From NCBI RefSeq assembly GCF_007679345.1, contig NZ_VEGH01000013.1, positions 62,001 to 126,000 on the forward strand: a stretch of 64,000 nt of DNA. The letters run 5' to 3'. The translations under genes were made by a program, and so were the position numbers. This document shows positions 8,003 through 15,724 of the stretch, piece by piece. Position 1 is the stretch's first letter. Each line of letters starts with the position of its first letter. Below the pieces are notes generated by a model. That model was not told the DNA's origin and did no database searches. It saw nothing but the letters and a program-made list of their open reading frames with translations. The DNA is from Cellulosimicrobium cellulans (GTDB taxonomy: Bacteria; Actinomycetota; Actinomycetes; Actinomycetales; Cellulomonadaceae).

Positions 8003-9028
8003 ATGACCGCGATCCCCGACCTGGCCGACGCCCCGGCGACGCCGTCGTCGCGGCTGCTCGCCCTGCTGTCCCTGCTGCAGACCCGGCGCGACTGGCCGGG
8101 CGACGTGCTCGCGGGCCGGCTCGGGGTCAGCCCGCGCACGGTCCGCCGCGACGTCGACCGGCTGCGCGCCCTCGGCTACCCCGTGCACGCCACCAAGGGC
8201 CCCGACGGCGGGTACCGGCTCGCGGCCGGGACGGCGATGCCGCCGCTCATGCTCGACGACGAGCAGGTGGTGGCCCTCACGGTGGCGCTGCAGACCGCCA
8301 CCACCGGCGTCGACGGGCTGGACGACGCCGCCGCCCGAGCCCTGGCGACGCTCCGCCAGGTGCTGCCCGCGCGGCTGCGGGCGCGGGTCGAGGGGCTCGA
8401 CCTCACCGCCGTGCGCCGGCCGGCCGGCCCCGCCGAGGAGCACGTGGACACCGAGCGGCTGATGGCGGTCGGGGCCGCGATCCGGGCGCGGGAGGTGCTG
8501 CGGTTCGACTACCGGTCCCCCGCCGGCGACGGCGCCGGCGGGCCCCCCGACGGCCCGCCCCGCCGGGTCGAGCCGCACCACCTCGCCACCCGCGGGCGCC
8601 GCTGGTACCTGGTGGCCTGGGACCTGGACCGTCGCGACTGGCGCACGTTCCGCGTCGACCGGCTGCACCCGCGCACGCCCACCGGCCCGCGGTTCGAGCG
8701 CCGCGACCTACCCGCCGCGGACGTGGCCGCGTACCTCCAGCAGCAGTTCGCCGGGGTGGTCCAGCCGTGCCGCGGCGAGGCCGTGCTGGACGCGCCCGCC
8801 TCGCTGGTCGCGCGCTGGGCCGGGCCGGCGGACGTCGTCGAGCCGCTCGACGCCGAGCGGTGCCGGGTCGTCGCCGGGTCGTGGTCCTGGGTCGGGCTCG
8901 CCGCGTGGCTGGGGATGTTCGACGTGCCGCTGCGCGTCGTCGGGCCGCCGGAGCTGCGGGCGGCGGCGCGGGAGCTCGCCGGGCGGTACGCGGCCGGAGC
9001 GGGCGAGCCGGGGACCGGTCCGGCGTGA
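8003..9028 (+). CDS. WYL-domain HTH transcriptional regulator, YafY type
   Basis: A 341-residue protein. Residues ~15-70 are a winged HTH of the HTH_11 type (SSRLLALLSLLQTRRDWPG, RLGVSPRTVRRDVDRLRALG). The middle and C-terminal parts form a WYL domain (RRVEPHHLATRGRRWYLVAWDLDRRDWRTF) and a WCX-like tail. WYL domains bind ligands, often nucleic acid or a small molecule. It is divergent from the DrrAB-like exporter with an 85-nt gap, so it probably regulates that exporter. A -10-like CAGACT is 6 nt before the start. Confidence 0.9.
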   Translation: MTAIPDLADAPATPSSRLLALLSLLQTRRDWPGDVLAGRLGVSPRTVRRDVDRLRALGYPVHATKGPDGGYRLAAGTAMPPLMLDDEQVVALTVALQTATTGVDGLDDAAARALATLRQVLPARLRARVEGLDLTAVRRPAGPAEEHVDTERLMAVGAAIRAREVLRFDYRSPAGDGAGGPPDGPPRRVEPHHLATRGRRWYLVAWDLDRRDWRTFRVDRLHPRTPTGPRFERRDLPAADVAAYLQQQFAGVVQPCRGEAVLDAPASLVARWAGPADVVEPLDAERCRVVAGSWSWVGLAAWLGMFDVPLRVVGPPELRAAARELAGRYAAGAGEPGTGPA

Positions 9029-9078
9029 CCGCCGGTCGCCCGCCGTCCGCCGGGGCGCGAGCGATTAGGGTCGGGCAC

Positions 9079-9852
9079 ATGACCACGGGCGTGACCGAGC
9101 TGGCGGAGCGGCTGGCGCGCGTCCGCTCCCGGATCGCGGCCGCGGAGTCCGCCGCCGGCCGGCCCGCCGGCTCCGTCCGGCTGCTGCTCGCGACCAAGAC
9201 CCAGGACGCCGCGACGGTGCGCGCCGCCGTGCTCGCGGACATCGCCGGCGCCGCCAGCACCGCGGGTGCTGCACGCCGGGTGCTGCTCGGCGAGAACCGG
9301 GTCCAGGAGCTCGTCGCCAAGGGGCCGGAGCTCGCCGATCTCGGGCCGGAGCTGCACCTGATCGGCCCGCTCCAGTCGAACAAGGTCAACGCGGCCCTGC
9401 GCTGGGCCACCTGCGTGCAGAGCGTGGACTCGGCGGCCCTGGCCGACCGGCTCGCGCGCCGGTGCGCCGACGACGACCGGACGCTCGACGTGCTGGTGCA
9501 GGTCAACGTCTCGGGCGAGCCGACCAAGCACGGCGCCGCGCCGCAGGACGCCCTCGACGTCGTCCGGGCCGTCGCGGGGCACGACCGGCTGCGGCTGCGC
9601 GGCTTCATGACCGTCGGCGCCAACACCCCCGACGAGCGGGCCGTGCGCGCCGGGTACGCCGCGCTGCGGGACCTGCGGGACAAGGTCGCGGGCAGCGGCG
9701 AGGCGGGGACCGGCGACGCCGTCGAGCTGTCCATGGGGATGAGCCGCGACCTCGAGGCCGCGGTGGCCGAGGGCGCGACGATCGTCCGGGTCGGGACGGC
9801 CGTGTTCGGGGCCCGCCCGGCCCCCGCCCCGGGAACGGCCCCCGCGGCGTGA
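9079..9852 (+). CDS. YggS-family pyridoxal-phosphate homeostasis protein
   Basis: A 257-residue PLP-binding barrel protein. The PLP lysine is in LLLATKTQD (about residue 40). Other family motifs are LGENRVQELVAK, LHLIGPLQSNKVNAAL, VQVNVSGEPTKHG, RGFMTVG and ELSMGMSRDLEAAVAEGAT. YggS/PLPBP proteins buffer PLP and influence amino-acid pools. The start at 9079 follows TAGGGT by 7 nt. The stop overlaps the next gene by 4 nt (GTGA), making a three-gene unit with two DUF202 membrane proteins. Confidence 0.93.
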   Translation: MTTGVTELAERLARVRSRIAAAESAAGRPAGSVRLLLATKTQDAATVRAAVLADIAGAASTAGAARRVLLGENRVQELVAKGPELADLGPELHLIGPLQSNKVNAALRWATCVQSVDSAALADRLARRCADDDRTLDVLVQVNVSGEPTKHGAAPQDALDVVRAVAGHDRLRLRGFMTVGANTPDERAVRAGYAALRDLRDKVAGSGEAGTGDAVELSMGMSRDLEAAVAEGATIVRVGTAVFGARPAPAPGTAPAA

Positions 9853-10217
9853 CCACCCCCGACCGCCGGTTCCCCCGGCGCGTCTACGCGCGCGGCACCG
9901 AGCCGGACGGCCGGTTCTCGCTCGCGAACGAGCGCACCTTCCTCGCGTGGGTCTGCACGGCGCTCGCCCTGCTGGCGGGCGGCGTCGCGCTGGAGGCGCT
10001 GGACCTGCCGGTCGAGCCGCGCCTGCGCCTCGCGGCCGCGGTGCTGCTGATCGCCCTGGGCATCGCCGCACCCGTGCAGGCGTGGGTCGGGTGGGCGCGG
10101 GCCGAGCGGGCGCTGCGGGAGCGGCAGCCGCTGCCGGCGCCGGCGTTCAGCGGGCCGCTCGCGGTGGGCGTGGCCCTGGCGGGGGTGCTGGTGCTCCTCG
10201 GGCTGCTGCTCCGGTGA
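9849..10217 (+). CDS. DUF202 membrane protein (first of two)
   Basis: A 122-residue protein with the DUF202 signature ANERTFLAWVCTALALLAGG and three predicted TM segments (about residues 30-50, 62-85 and 102-121). The GTG start overlaps the YggS-like stop by 4 nt. It is followed by a second DUF202 gene in the same GTGA arrangement. DUF202 proteins have no settled biochemical function. The tight coupling suggests co-translation of the pair. Confidence 0.85.
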   Translation: MTTPDRRFPRRVYARGTEPDGRFSLANERTFLAWVCTALALLAGGVALEALDLPVEPRLRLAAAVLLIALGIAAPVQAWVGWARAERALRERQPLPAPAFSGPLAVGVALAGVLVLLGLLLR

Positions 10218-10588
10218 GCGCCGCGGCCCCCGCCCCGCCCGGCGCGCAGCCCGAGCGGACCGCGCTCGCGTGGCGCCGCACCGCGCTGTCGGTGGCCGTG
10301 GGCTCGCTGGTGGCCGGCCGGGTGCTCGAGCCGTGGGCCGGGCCGGCCGTGTGGGGGCTCACGGTGCTCGGTCTGGCCGGCGCGCTGGCGCTGGACCGGG
10401 CCGGGGCGCGCCGCGCCGTCGCCTGGGCCGGGGTCGTGGACGACGCGCACCCCGACCGCGGGCCCGGCACCGCGCCGCCGCCGGGCGCCCCCACCCCGGG
10501 CGGCGGGGCGCTCGCGGCGACCGCGCTGGCGGCGGCGGCGCTGGGCGTCGCGGCGCTGGTCGCGGTGCTGCGGCACGCCGCGGGGTGA
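10214..10588 (+). CDS. DUF202 membrane protein (second of two)
   Basis: A 124-residue protein with QPERTALAWRRTALSVAVG, the Arg-rich form of the DUF202 motif, and three hydrophobic segments. A ~20-residue Pro/Gly-rich loop (GPGTAPPPGAPTPGG) separates the second and third. Its GTG start overlaps the preceding DUF202 stop by 4 nt. The two adjacent paralogs are diverged and may form a heteromer, which is inference only. GC-rich hairpins follow the stop (10590-10640) and may act as terminator. Confidence 0.83.
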   Translation: MSAAAPAPPGAQPERTALAWRRTALSVAVGSLVAGRVLEPWAGPAVWGLTVLGLAGALALDRAGARRAVAWAGVVDDAHPDRGPGTAPPPGAPTPGGGALAATALAAAALGVAALVAVLRHAAG

Positions 10589-10653
10589 GGCGCGCCGCGG
10601 GGTGAGGCGCGGCGCGGGCGGGGCGACCCGCGCCGCGGTCGGCTCCGACGGGC

Positions 10654-11052
10654 TCAGTGCCCGTACGCCGCGAACGCCCGGTCGGTCGGCACGATCTCCT
10701 TGCCCAGCGGCACGAGCGACACCGGGATCATCTTGAGGTTCGCGATCGCCAGCGGGATGCCGACGATCGTCACCGCCTGGGCGAGCGCGGTCGTCAGGTG
10801 CCCGATCACGAGCCACCAGCCGGCGACCAGGATCCAGATGACGTTGCCGATCGTCGACATCGCACCCGCGGTCGGCCGGTCCACGATCGTGCGGCCGAAC
10901 GGCCACAGCGCGTACGACGCCATGCGGAACGACGCGATGCCGAACGGGATGGTCACGATCAGCACGCAGCAGACGATCCCGGCCACGACGTAGCCGAGCG
11001 CGAGCCAGATGCCGCCGAACAGCAGCCAGATGATGTTGAGGAGCGCCTTCAC
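10654..11052 (-). CDS. YccF-domain inner-membrane protein
   Basis: A 132-residue protein with two YccF repeats. The first runs from NIIWLLFGGIWLALGY to PFGIASFRMASYALWPFGRTIV, the second from NVIWILVAGWWLVIGH to GIPLAIANLKMIPVSLVPLGKEIV. Each is a pair of TM helices followed by a conserved P-G-K/R turn. The GTG at 11052 (VKALLNIIW) fits the family N-terminus better than a Met 12 codons upstream. Function is unknown. It is convergent with the DUF202 genes and independent of the lipoate ligase upstream. Confidence 0.85.
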   Translation of the reverse strand: MKALLNIIWLLFGGIWLALGYVVAGIVCCVLIVTIPFGIASFRMASYALWPFGRTIVDRPTAGAMSTIGNVIWILVAGWWLVIGHLTTALAQAVTIVGIPLAIANLKMIPVSLVPLGKEIVPTDRAFAAYGH

Positions 11053-11152
11053 CCGTCCAGCGTGGCAGGCCGCGGCCCGCCGGCGCATCCGGGGTTCCCC
11101 CGACCCGACCCTGGTCCTGAGGCGGGCCGGGCCCGGATCGGGGCCGGGTGCG

Positions 11153-12229
11153 TCACGGCACGCGCGCCGTCCACTCCGGGTTGCCGAACTTCTCCTCGAC
11201 GAGCTGCTGCGCCCGCTCCAGCTCCTCGGGACGCAGGTCGCCGTCGACGGTGCGGTACCGGGACCGGAAGTGCGCGATGAACGCGTCGATGACCTGCTCG
11301 CGCGGCAGCCCCGTCTGGGAACGCACGGGGTCGACCCGCTTGTTCGCGCTGGTGGTGCCCTTGTCGGACAGCTTCTCGCGGCCGATCCGCAGCACCTCGA
11401 GCATCTTGTCCGCGTCGATGTCGTAGGCCATCGTCATGTGGTGCAGCACGGCACCGCCGGCCAGGCGCTTCTGCGCCGAGCCCGCGATCTTGCCCGCCGG
11501 GGACGCGATGTCGTTCAGCCCGGAGAACGTCGCGGTGACGCCGACGTCCGCGAGCGCGCCGATCACCCAGTCGTCGAGGAACCGGTAGGACTGCTCGAAC
11601 GACAGGCCGTCGACCAGCGACGCGGGCACCACGAGCGAGAACGTGATGCAGTTGCCGGCCTCCATGAACATGGCGCCGCCGCCGGAGATCCGCCGCACGA
11701 CCGTGACGTCGTGCTTGGCGACGCCCTCGGGGTCGACCTCGTTCCGCAGCGACTGGAACGAGCCGATGAACACGGCGCGCTCGTCCCACTCCCAGAACCG
11801 CAGGGTGGGGCCGCGGCGCCCGGCGGCGAGCTCCTCGGTCAGCACCTGGTCCAGCGCGCCGAGCACGGCGGGCGGCAGGGGGCCGGGGTGGATCAGCTCG
11901 AACGTGTGGTCCTGCCAGGACGTCGCGTGGCCGAGCGCGCGCCGCACGGCGATCGCCACCGCCTCGGGCGTGAACCCGACCATCTGCACCGGGGCGTCGA
12001 ACCGGCCGTCGGCCTCGGCGCGGCGCAGGCCGTCCTCGATCGCAGTCGTCAGGTCGGCGACCCGCGCGTCGGCCGGCCGGCCGCGCAGGGACTCGTCGAT
12101 GACCGCCAGGGCGGCGTCGGGCTCGAGGAAGAAGTCGCCGCTGACGCTCACCTCGGTGAGCGCACCGCCGGACACCTCCACGTCCGCTGCCACGAGCTTG
12201 CCGCCGGGGACCTTGTACTCGCCACGCAC
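11153..12229 (-). CDS. lplA: Lipoate-protein ligase, accessory domain placed N-terminally
   Basis: A 358-residue protein. Residues 1-~90 (GEYKVPGGKLVAADVEVSGG, FFLEPDAAL) resemble the small accessory domain found at the C-terminus of E. coli LplA. The catalytic domain follows with WDERAVFIGSFQS, VVRRISGGGAMFMEAGN, NDIASPAGKIAGSAQKR and the lipoate-pocket HHMTMAYDID. It activates lipoate with ATP and attaches it to E2 and GcvH lysines. The GTG start at 12229 follows TAGGAT by 7 nt, and this -10 box overlaps the end of the Erm gene. The order of domains is swapped relative to E. coli. Confidence 0.88.
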   Translation of the reverse strand: MRGEYKVPGGKLVAADVEVSGGALTEVSVSGDFFLEPDAALAVIDESLRGRPADARVADLTTAIEDGLRRAEADGRFDAPVQMVGFTPEAVAIAVRRALGHATSWQDHTFELIHPGPLPPAVLGALDQVLTEELAAGRRGPTLRFWEWDERAVFIGSFQSLRNEVDPEGVAKHDVTVVRRISGGGAMFMEAGNCITFSLVVPASLVDGLSFEQSYRFLDDWVIGALADVGVTATFSGLNDIASPAGKIAGSAQKRLAGGAVLHHMTMAYDIDADKMLEVLRIGREKLSDKGTTSANKRVDPVRSQTGLPREQVIDAFIAHFRSRYRTVDGDLRPEELERAQQLVEEKFGNPEWTARVP

Positions 12230-12239
12230 GACCTCGATC

Positions 12240-13043
12240 CTAGGCCCCTGACCGGCGTGCTCGCGGGCGGACGGTGCGCGGCGTCGCGGTGTGCACCGCC
12301 CCCCACAGCGCGGCCCACTGCCCCGGGCGCAGATCGCGGGGCAGCGCGCGCGGCGGCACCCCTGCATCGGCCAGCGCCCGCCGGGCGGCGCGGGCGGGCA
12401 CGCCGGCCGCCCGCGCCAGCACCTGGTCCAGGCCCCGGCCCGCGCCGGTGAACACCGCCGCGACGAACCGCTGGTACTCCGCCCGGTCGGCGGGGTCGAC
12501 GAGCGGGCGGGCGCGCCGCGCGACGGTGAGCAGCCCGCCGTCCACCGAGGGGCGCGGCCGGAACGCGTCCGCGGGCACCCGGCCGTGCAGCGCGACCTCG
12601 AACCACGGGTCGGTCTGCGCGGTGAGCAGGGTGCGTCCGCCGACCCCCGCGCGCTTGCGGGCCACCTCCCACTGGGTCAGCAGCACCGCGTGCCGCCAGC
12701 GGCCGTGGTGCAGCAGCCGGCGCAGCAACGGCGTCGTGAGGTGGAACGGGATGTTGCCGACCACCACCGGGCGGTCGAGCGGCACGCGCAGCGCGTCCGC
12801 GCACAGCACGGTGGCGCCGGGCGCGCGGACACGCAGCCGGTCGGCGCGCCGCGGATCGACCTCGACCGCGAGCAGGTCGCGGCCGAGCGCGGCGAGCGGC
12901 CGGGTCAGCGCGCCGTCGCCCGCCCCGATCTCGAGGACGGGTCCGTCCGTGGCGCCGACCAGGGCGACGACGGCGTCGACGGTCGGGCGGTGGTGCAGGA
13001 AGTTCTGGCCGAGCTCGTGCCGGCCGCCGTGGGGGTGTCGCAC
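12240..13043 (-). CDS. 23S rRNA (adenine-N6) methyltransferase of the Erm family (macrolide-lincosamide-streptogramin resistance type)
   Basis: A 267-residue SAM-dependent methylase of the KsgA/Erm fold. It starts with RHELGQNFLHHRPTV, has motif I VLEIGAGDGALTRPLA, motif II LLAVEVDPRR, an Asp in CADALRVPL and motif IV VVGNIPFHLT, whose NIPF fits Erm and KsgA. The Arg-rich C-terminus and chromosomal context resemble intrinsic actinobacterial Erm proteins. The GTG start at 13043 has GGAG 8 nt upstream, inside a regulatory stem. The leader peptide and attenuator upstream favour Erm over a housekeeping KsgA. The exact target base is not provable here. Confidence 0.85.
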   Translation of the reverse strand: MRHPHGGRHELGQNFLHHRPTVDAVVALVGATDGPVLEIGAGDGALTRPLAALGRDLLAVEVDPRRADRLRVRAPGATVLCADALRVPLDRPVVVGNIPFHLTTPLLRRLLHHGRWRHAVLLTQWEVARKRAGVGGRTLLTAQTDPWFEVALHGRVPADAFRPRPSVDGGLLTVARRARPLVDPADRAEYQRFVAAVFTGAGRGLDQVLARAAGVPARAARRALADAGVPPRALPRDLRPGQWAALWGAVHTATPRTVRPRARRSGA

Positions 13044-13047
13044 GGGA

Positions 13048-13119
13048 GGTGCTCCAGTCGCAGGCAGGACGGAGCACCCGGAGGGGCGGAAGGTGGGTTC
13101 GGCCCGGCTCCGGGTGCTC
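13048..13119 (-). promoter_or_regulatory. Candidate translational attenuator of the Erm gene (alternative stems masking the ribosome site)
   Basis: Three segments on the minus strand can pair in two exclusive ways. Arm A GAGCACCCGGA (13119-13109) pairs perfectly over 11 bp with arm B TCCGGGTGCTC (13082-13072). Arm B also contains GGTGCTCC (13078-13071), fully complementary over 8 bp to arm C GGAGCACC (13055-13048), which holds the Erm ribosome site. A:B pairing frees the site; B:C pairing hides it. This mirrors classical erm attenuation, with the leader peptide upstream. Folding energies were not computed. Confidence 0.7.
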
Positions 13120-13161
13120 GGGGCATCCGGAGGAGGCGACCGGTCGGACGTCCGGCCGCGC

Positions 13162-13218
13162 TCAGGCGGCCCAGGGGCGTGCGACGGCCGCGGCGGCCGT
13201 GCTGCTCAGCGTTCCCAT
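13162..13218 (-). CDS. 18-residue leader peptide of the Erm gene
   Basis: A short frame encodes MGTLSSTAAAAVARPWAA, then TGA. Its ATG at 13218 lies 7 nt after a good -10 box TACCGT (complement of 13226-13231), so it would be translated from a leaderless RNA. It sits 43 nt before arm A of the attenuator. Drug-stalled ribosomes on such peptides induce erm genes in known systems. The Ala-rich stretch followed by Arg-Pro-Trp is a plausible stall region but is not a recognised motif. Confidence 0.6.
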   Translation of the reverse strand: MGTLSSTAAAAVARPWAA

Positions 13219-13225
13219 GCGGGCG

Positions 13226-13262
13226 ACGGTACGGCGCGGCCGGGTGGGCCGCACGGTGTTTT
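13226..13262 (-). promoter_or_regulatory. Promoter of the erm leader transcript, possibly WhiB7-type
   Basis: TACCGT (13231-13226) is the -10 box. The -35 position 17 nt upstream (GTGCGG) is weak. An AAAA run (13262-13259), shared with the end of relE, lies just upstream of that -35. A-rich sequence next to a weak -35 is the known look of WhiB7-activated promoters, which drive intrinsic erm genes in mycobacteria. WhiB7 control is inference only. Confidence 0.4.
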
Positions 13263-13522
13263 CAGCGGTAGACGTCCGCGCGCGGTCCCATCCGCAGGAC
13301 GTGCACCTGCTGGTGCTCCTCGTCCACTCGGACGATCACGCGGAAGCCGATCCCGACGTACCCGCTCCGCTCGCCCGCGAGCCGCCCCACGAGCGGCTTG
13401 GTGGACCGGTGCGGGTTCTCGGCGAGCCGCTCCCGGCAGAACCGCAGCACGGCGTCCGCCAGCTTCGGCGGAAGCCGGTCGATCGCGCGGACGGCCGGCG
13501 GGGCGAACCGGACCTCGTACAC
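13262..13522 (-). CDS. RelE/ParE-superfamily toxin
   Basis: An 86-residue protein with the RelE fold pattern: MYEVRFAPPAVRAIDRLP, a helical LADAVLRFCRERL region, KPLVGRLAGERSGYVGIGFRVIVRVDEE and a C-terminal HVLRMGPRADVYR. The conserved Arg/Tyr pairs of RelE-type mRNA interferases are present. It follows the Phd-type antitoxin gene by 4 nt, so the two are co-transcribed. Cleavage of ribosome-bound mRNA is the family function. Confidence 0.88.
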   Translation of the reverse strand: MYEVRFAPPAVRAIDRLPPKLADAVLRFCRERLAENPHRSTKPLVGRLAGERSGYVGIGFRVIVRVDEEHQQVHVLRMGPRADVYR

Positions 13523-13526
13523 GGAC

Positions 13527-13799
13527 TCAGCGGCGCCGGGCCAGCCGGGCCTCGACCTCGTCGAGACCCAGCGTCTCGCCCGCCGCGACCGCGGCGTCCG
13601 CCTCCGCCATCTCCTCCGCGTGGTCGCGGTCGGAGAGCCACGCGAGCGTCTCGAGCAGGGTGTCCATGTCGTCGGCCGAGACCAGAACGCCTGCCGGCTT
13701 CCCGTGCCGCGTGATCGTCACGGGCTCGTGCGAGGTCTGCACCTCGTCCAGCACGGCGGAGAGGTTCGTCTTCGCCTCGTTCAGGGGAAGGGTCCGCAT
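13527..13799 (-). CDS. Phd/YefM-family antitoxin
   Basis: A 90-residue antitoxin: MRTLPLNEAKTNLSAVLDEV, then EPVTITRHGKPAGVLVSADD, the standard Phd/YefM DNA-binding half, and an acidic helical C-terminus (EEMAEADAAVAAGETLGLDEVEARLARR) that would wrap the toxin. ATG at 13799 is chosen because TAGACT is 7 nt upstream and the family begins here; a Met 27 codons earlier is less likely. Partner of the RelE-like toxin downstream. Such pairs normally self-repress. Confidence 0.88.
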   Translation of the reverse strand: MRTLPLNEAKTNLSAVLDEVQTSHEPVTITRHGKPAGVLVSADDMDTLLETLAWLSDRDHAEEMAEADAAVAAGETLGLDEVEARLARRR

Positions 13800-13921
13800 G
13801 GGAGCGAGTCTAGTCGGAAGTATGACCATTTCGGCAGCGAGGGCACCCATGGCGAGGACACTATGGCGCTCCCGCGGCACTCAACGCGCCGGCCGCGGGC
13901 CGCTGGGTGGGGGCGACAGCG

Positions 13922-14800
13922 TCACTCCGCGGGCGAGACGTAGTACGTCGCCGCCATGTCCTCGTCGGTGCGGCCCTGCGCGGCGGCCCGGTCCAGGCGG
14001 GCGGAGAACGCCTCGGCCCCGTCCAGCCGCACGCCCCGCTCCCGCGCCGCCGCCACGATCAGCCGCGCGTCCTTGCCCGAGGTCCCCACGGCGAACGCGG
14101 CCGGGCTCAGCCGGCCCTCGCGGATCAGGTCGGCCTTCACCCGGAGGAACGGGGTGTCGAGCGGGCCGCCGTCGAGCACCTCGAAGAACCGGTCGGGGTC
14201 GACGCCCAGCGCCTCCGCGAGCGCCAGCACCTCGCCGGCGGCGTTCGCGACCGTGATCACCCAGCTGTTCACGACGAGCTTGAGCCGGGTCGCGGAGCCC
14301 GCGGCGGCGTCCTCTCCGGTCCAGACGGTGCGCACGCCGATCGCGTCCAGCACCGGTGCGACGACGTCGCGCGCCGCGGCCGGGCCCGCCGCGAGGACGA
14401 CGAGCGTCCCGGCCTCGGCGGGCTGCCGGGTGCCGGACACGGGCGCCTCGACGAACGTCACGCCGAGCTCGCCCGCGAGCGCCGCGAGCGCCGGGGTGTC
14501 GTCCACGCCGACCGTCGTCGACTGCAGCCACACCGCACCCGGGCGCAGACCCGGTGCCGCCTGCCGGATCACCTCGGTCACCGCGGCGCCGTCGTGCAGC
14601 ATCGTCAGCACGACCTCGGCCCCGTCGGCCGCCTCGGCCGGCGAGCCCGTCACGGTGGCGCCCGCGGCGGCCAGCGGCTCGGCCTTCGCCGCGCTGCGGT
14701 TCCACACCCGGACGGCGTGCCCCGCCCGCAGGAGGTTGCGCGCCATCGCCGCGCCCATGATCCCGGTGCCCAGCACCGCCACCGTCCGTGCGTCGCTCAT
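13922..14800 (-). CDS. NAD(P)-dependent dehydrogenase, 3-hydroxyisobutyrate dehydrogenase family
   Basis: A 292-residue protein with Rossmann start VAVLGTGIMGAAMARNLLRAG, WNRSAAKAEPL, the substrate loop FVEAPVSGTRQPAEAGTL and catalytic Lys in RLKLVVNSW, then the helical C-domain. The family includes 3-hydroxyisobutyrate dehydrogenases and tartronate-semialdehyde reductases. A glycerate-linked role is thinkable because a glycerate kinase lies 0.9 kb upstream, but another gene intervenes. A -10-like CAGGAT is 6 nt before the ATG. Confidence 0.85.
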   Translation of the reverse strand: MSDARTVAVLGTGIMGAAMARNLLRAGHAVRVWNRSAAKAEPLAAAGATVTGSPAEAADGAEVVLTMLHDGAAVTEVIRQAAPGLRPGAVWLQSTTVGVDDTPALAALAGELGVTFVEAPVSGTRQPAEAGTLVVLAAGPAAARDVVAPVLDAIGVRTVWTGEDAAAGSATRLKLVVNSWVITVANAAGEVLALAEALGVDPDRFFEVLDGGPLDTPFLRVKADLIREGRLSPAAFAVGTSGKDARLIVAAARERGVRLDGAEAFSARLDRAAAQGRTDEDMAATYYVSPAE

Positions 14801-14878
14801 GCGCCCATCCTGGCCCCGGTGACGGGCGCGGGCCCGCGGGGGCCCGGACGCGGGACGGGCCGCGGGGGGACGGTCCGG

Positions 14879-15685
14879 TCAGCCCAGCCCGGCCAGCGCC
14901 CGCTCCGCGCTGCTGCGCGACACGTCGACCAGCGTCGCCGCGTCGGCCGGCTCGGTCGCCGGGTCCACGCCCGACGCGGTGGTCGTCACCAGGGCGTTGC
15001 CCGCCAGGGCGGTCACCTCGACCTCCGGGCTCGTGGCGCCCTCGGCGGTGAGCGTGACGCGCCGCACGACGCTCGGCACCGCGCCGTCCTCGGTCTCGGG
15101 GGGCTCCGCGGTCCAGGCCCCGCCGTCCGTGCCGGGGTTCGTCTGCTGGTAGGCGGGGCACGCGTCGAGCGTGGTCACGAGGTCGTCGAACGCCGCCCGC
15201 GCCGCCGCCGCATCCGGCAGCACGAGCACCGACTGGATCACGGTCACGGCGTCCCCGCTCGCGAACCGGCGCAGGAACACGTCCGGCTCCCGGGCGGTGG
15301 TCGTGACCGCGGGCGTGCAGGAGGACGGGTCGACGGTCGACCGCTCGGGCAGACCCCAGCGCACCTCCTCCGCGTCCGTGAGGGACTGCCCGGCGGCCAG
15401 GGGCACCGCGGCGGCGAGCTCGTCGTCGGTGAGGAACAGCGCGGGCGCCGACCCGGCGTCGAAGGAGGTCTCGTCGGCGGCCGGCGCCGACGGGGCCGTC
15501 GGCGAAGGCCCTGCGGTGCCGGTGCCCGTGGGCGTGGCGGTGACGGCGGGCGCCTCGTCGCGCGGCTGCGGCGCGGGCGCCCAGGGCCGCCAGGCGAGCA
15601 GCACGCCCGCGGCGACCGCGAGAACCAGGAGCAGCAGCCAGGGCCACGCGCGGTCCCGGCGGGGCGGCGTCGCGGGCTCCGTCAT
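14879..15685 (-). CDS. Membrane-anchored extracytoplasmic protein, possibly PknH-sensor-like
   Basis: A 268-residue protein. A single TM (WPWLLLLVLAVAAGVLLAW, about residues 14-32) is followed by a Pro/Thr-rich stalk (to ~70) and a ~195-residue domain with Cys in SSCTP and DACPAY that could form a disulfide. The pattern of LFLTDDELAAAVPL and repeated Ala-rich helices recalls sensor-like domains of actinobacterial lipoproteins and PknH, but I am not certain. GGAG precedes the ATG. Function unknown. Confidence 0.6.
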   Translation of the reverse strand: MTEPATPPRRDRAWPWLLLLVLAVAAGVLLAWRPWAPAPQPRDEAPAVTATPTGTGTAGPSPTAPSAPAADETSFDAGSAPALFLTDDELAAAVPLAAGQSLTDAEEVRWGLPERSTVDPSSCTPAVTTTAREPDVFLRRFASGDAVTVIQSVLVLPDAAAARAAFDDLVTTLDACPAYQQTNPGTDGGAWTAEPPETEDGAVPSVVRRVTLTAEGATSPEVEVTALAGNALVTTTASGVDPATEPADAATLVDVSRSSAERALAGLG

Positions 15686-15724
15686 CGGGACTCTCCTCGG
15701 CCGGGTGCGCTGTCCCGCGTCACG

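Noticed and set aside
7024..9852. 942-codon rightward frame spanning the exporter ATPase, WYL and YggS regions
   Set aside because: Only its last ~257 codons are a real protein (YggS type, start 9079); the rest is antisense or out of frame with real genes.
10214..10588. Frameshifted single gene made of the two DUF202 frames
   Set aside because: Each half has a complete DUF202 motif, three TM segments and its own GTG in a GTGA overlap, as expected for two coupled genes.
12240..13043. KsgA 16S rRNA dimethyltransferase instead of Erm
   Set aside because: The fold is shared, but the ELGQNFLHH start, NIPFHLT motif, leader peptide and attenuator fit Erm better; kept as the lesser alternative.
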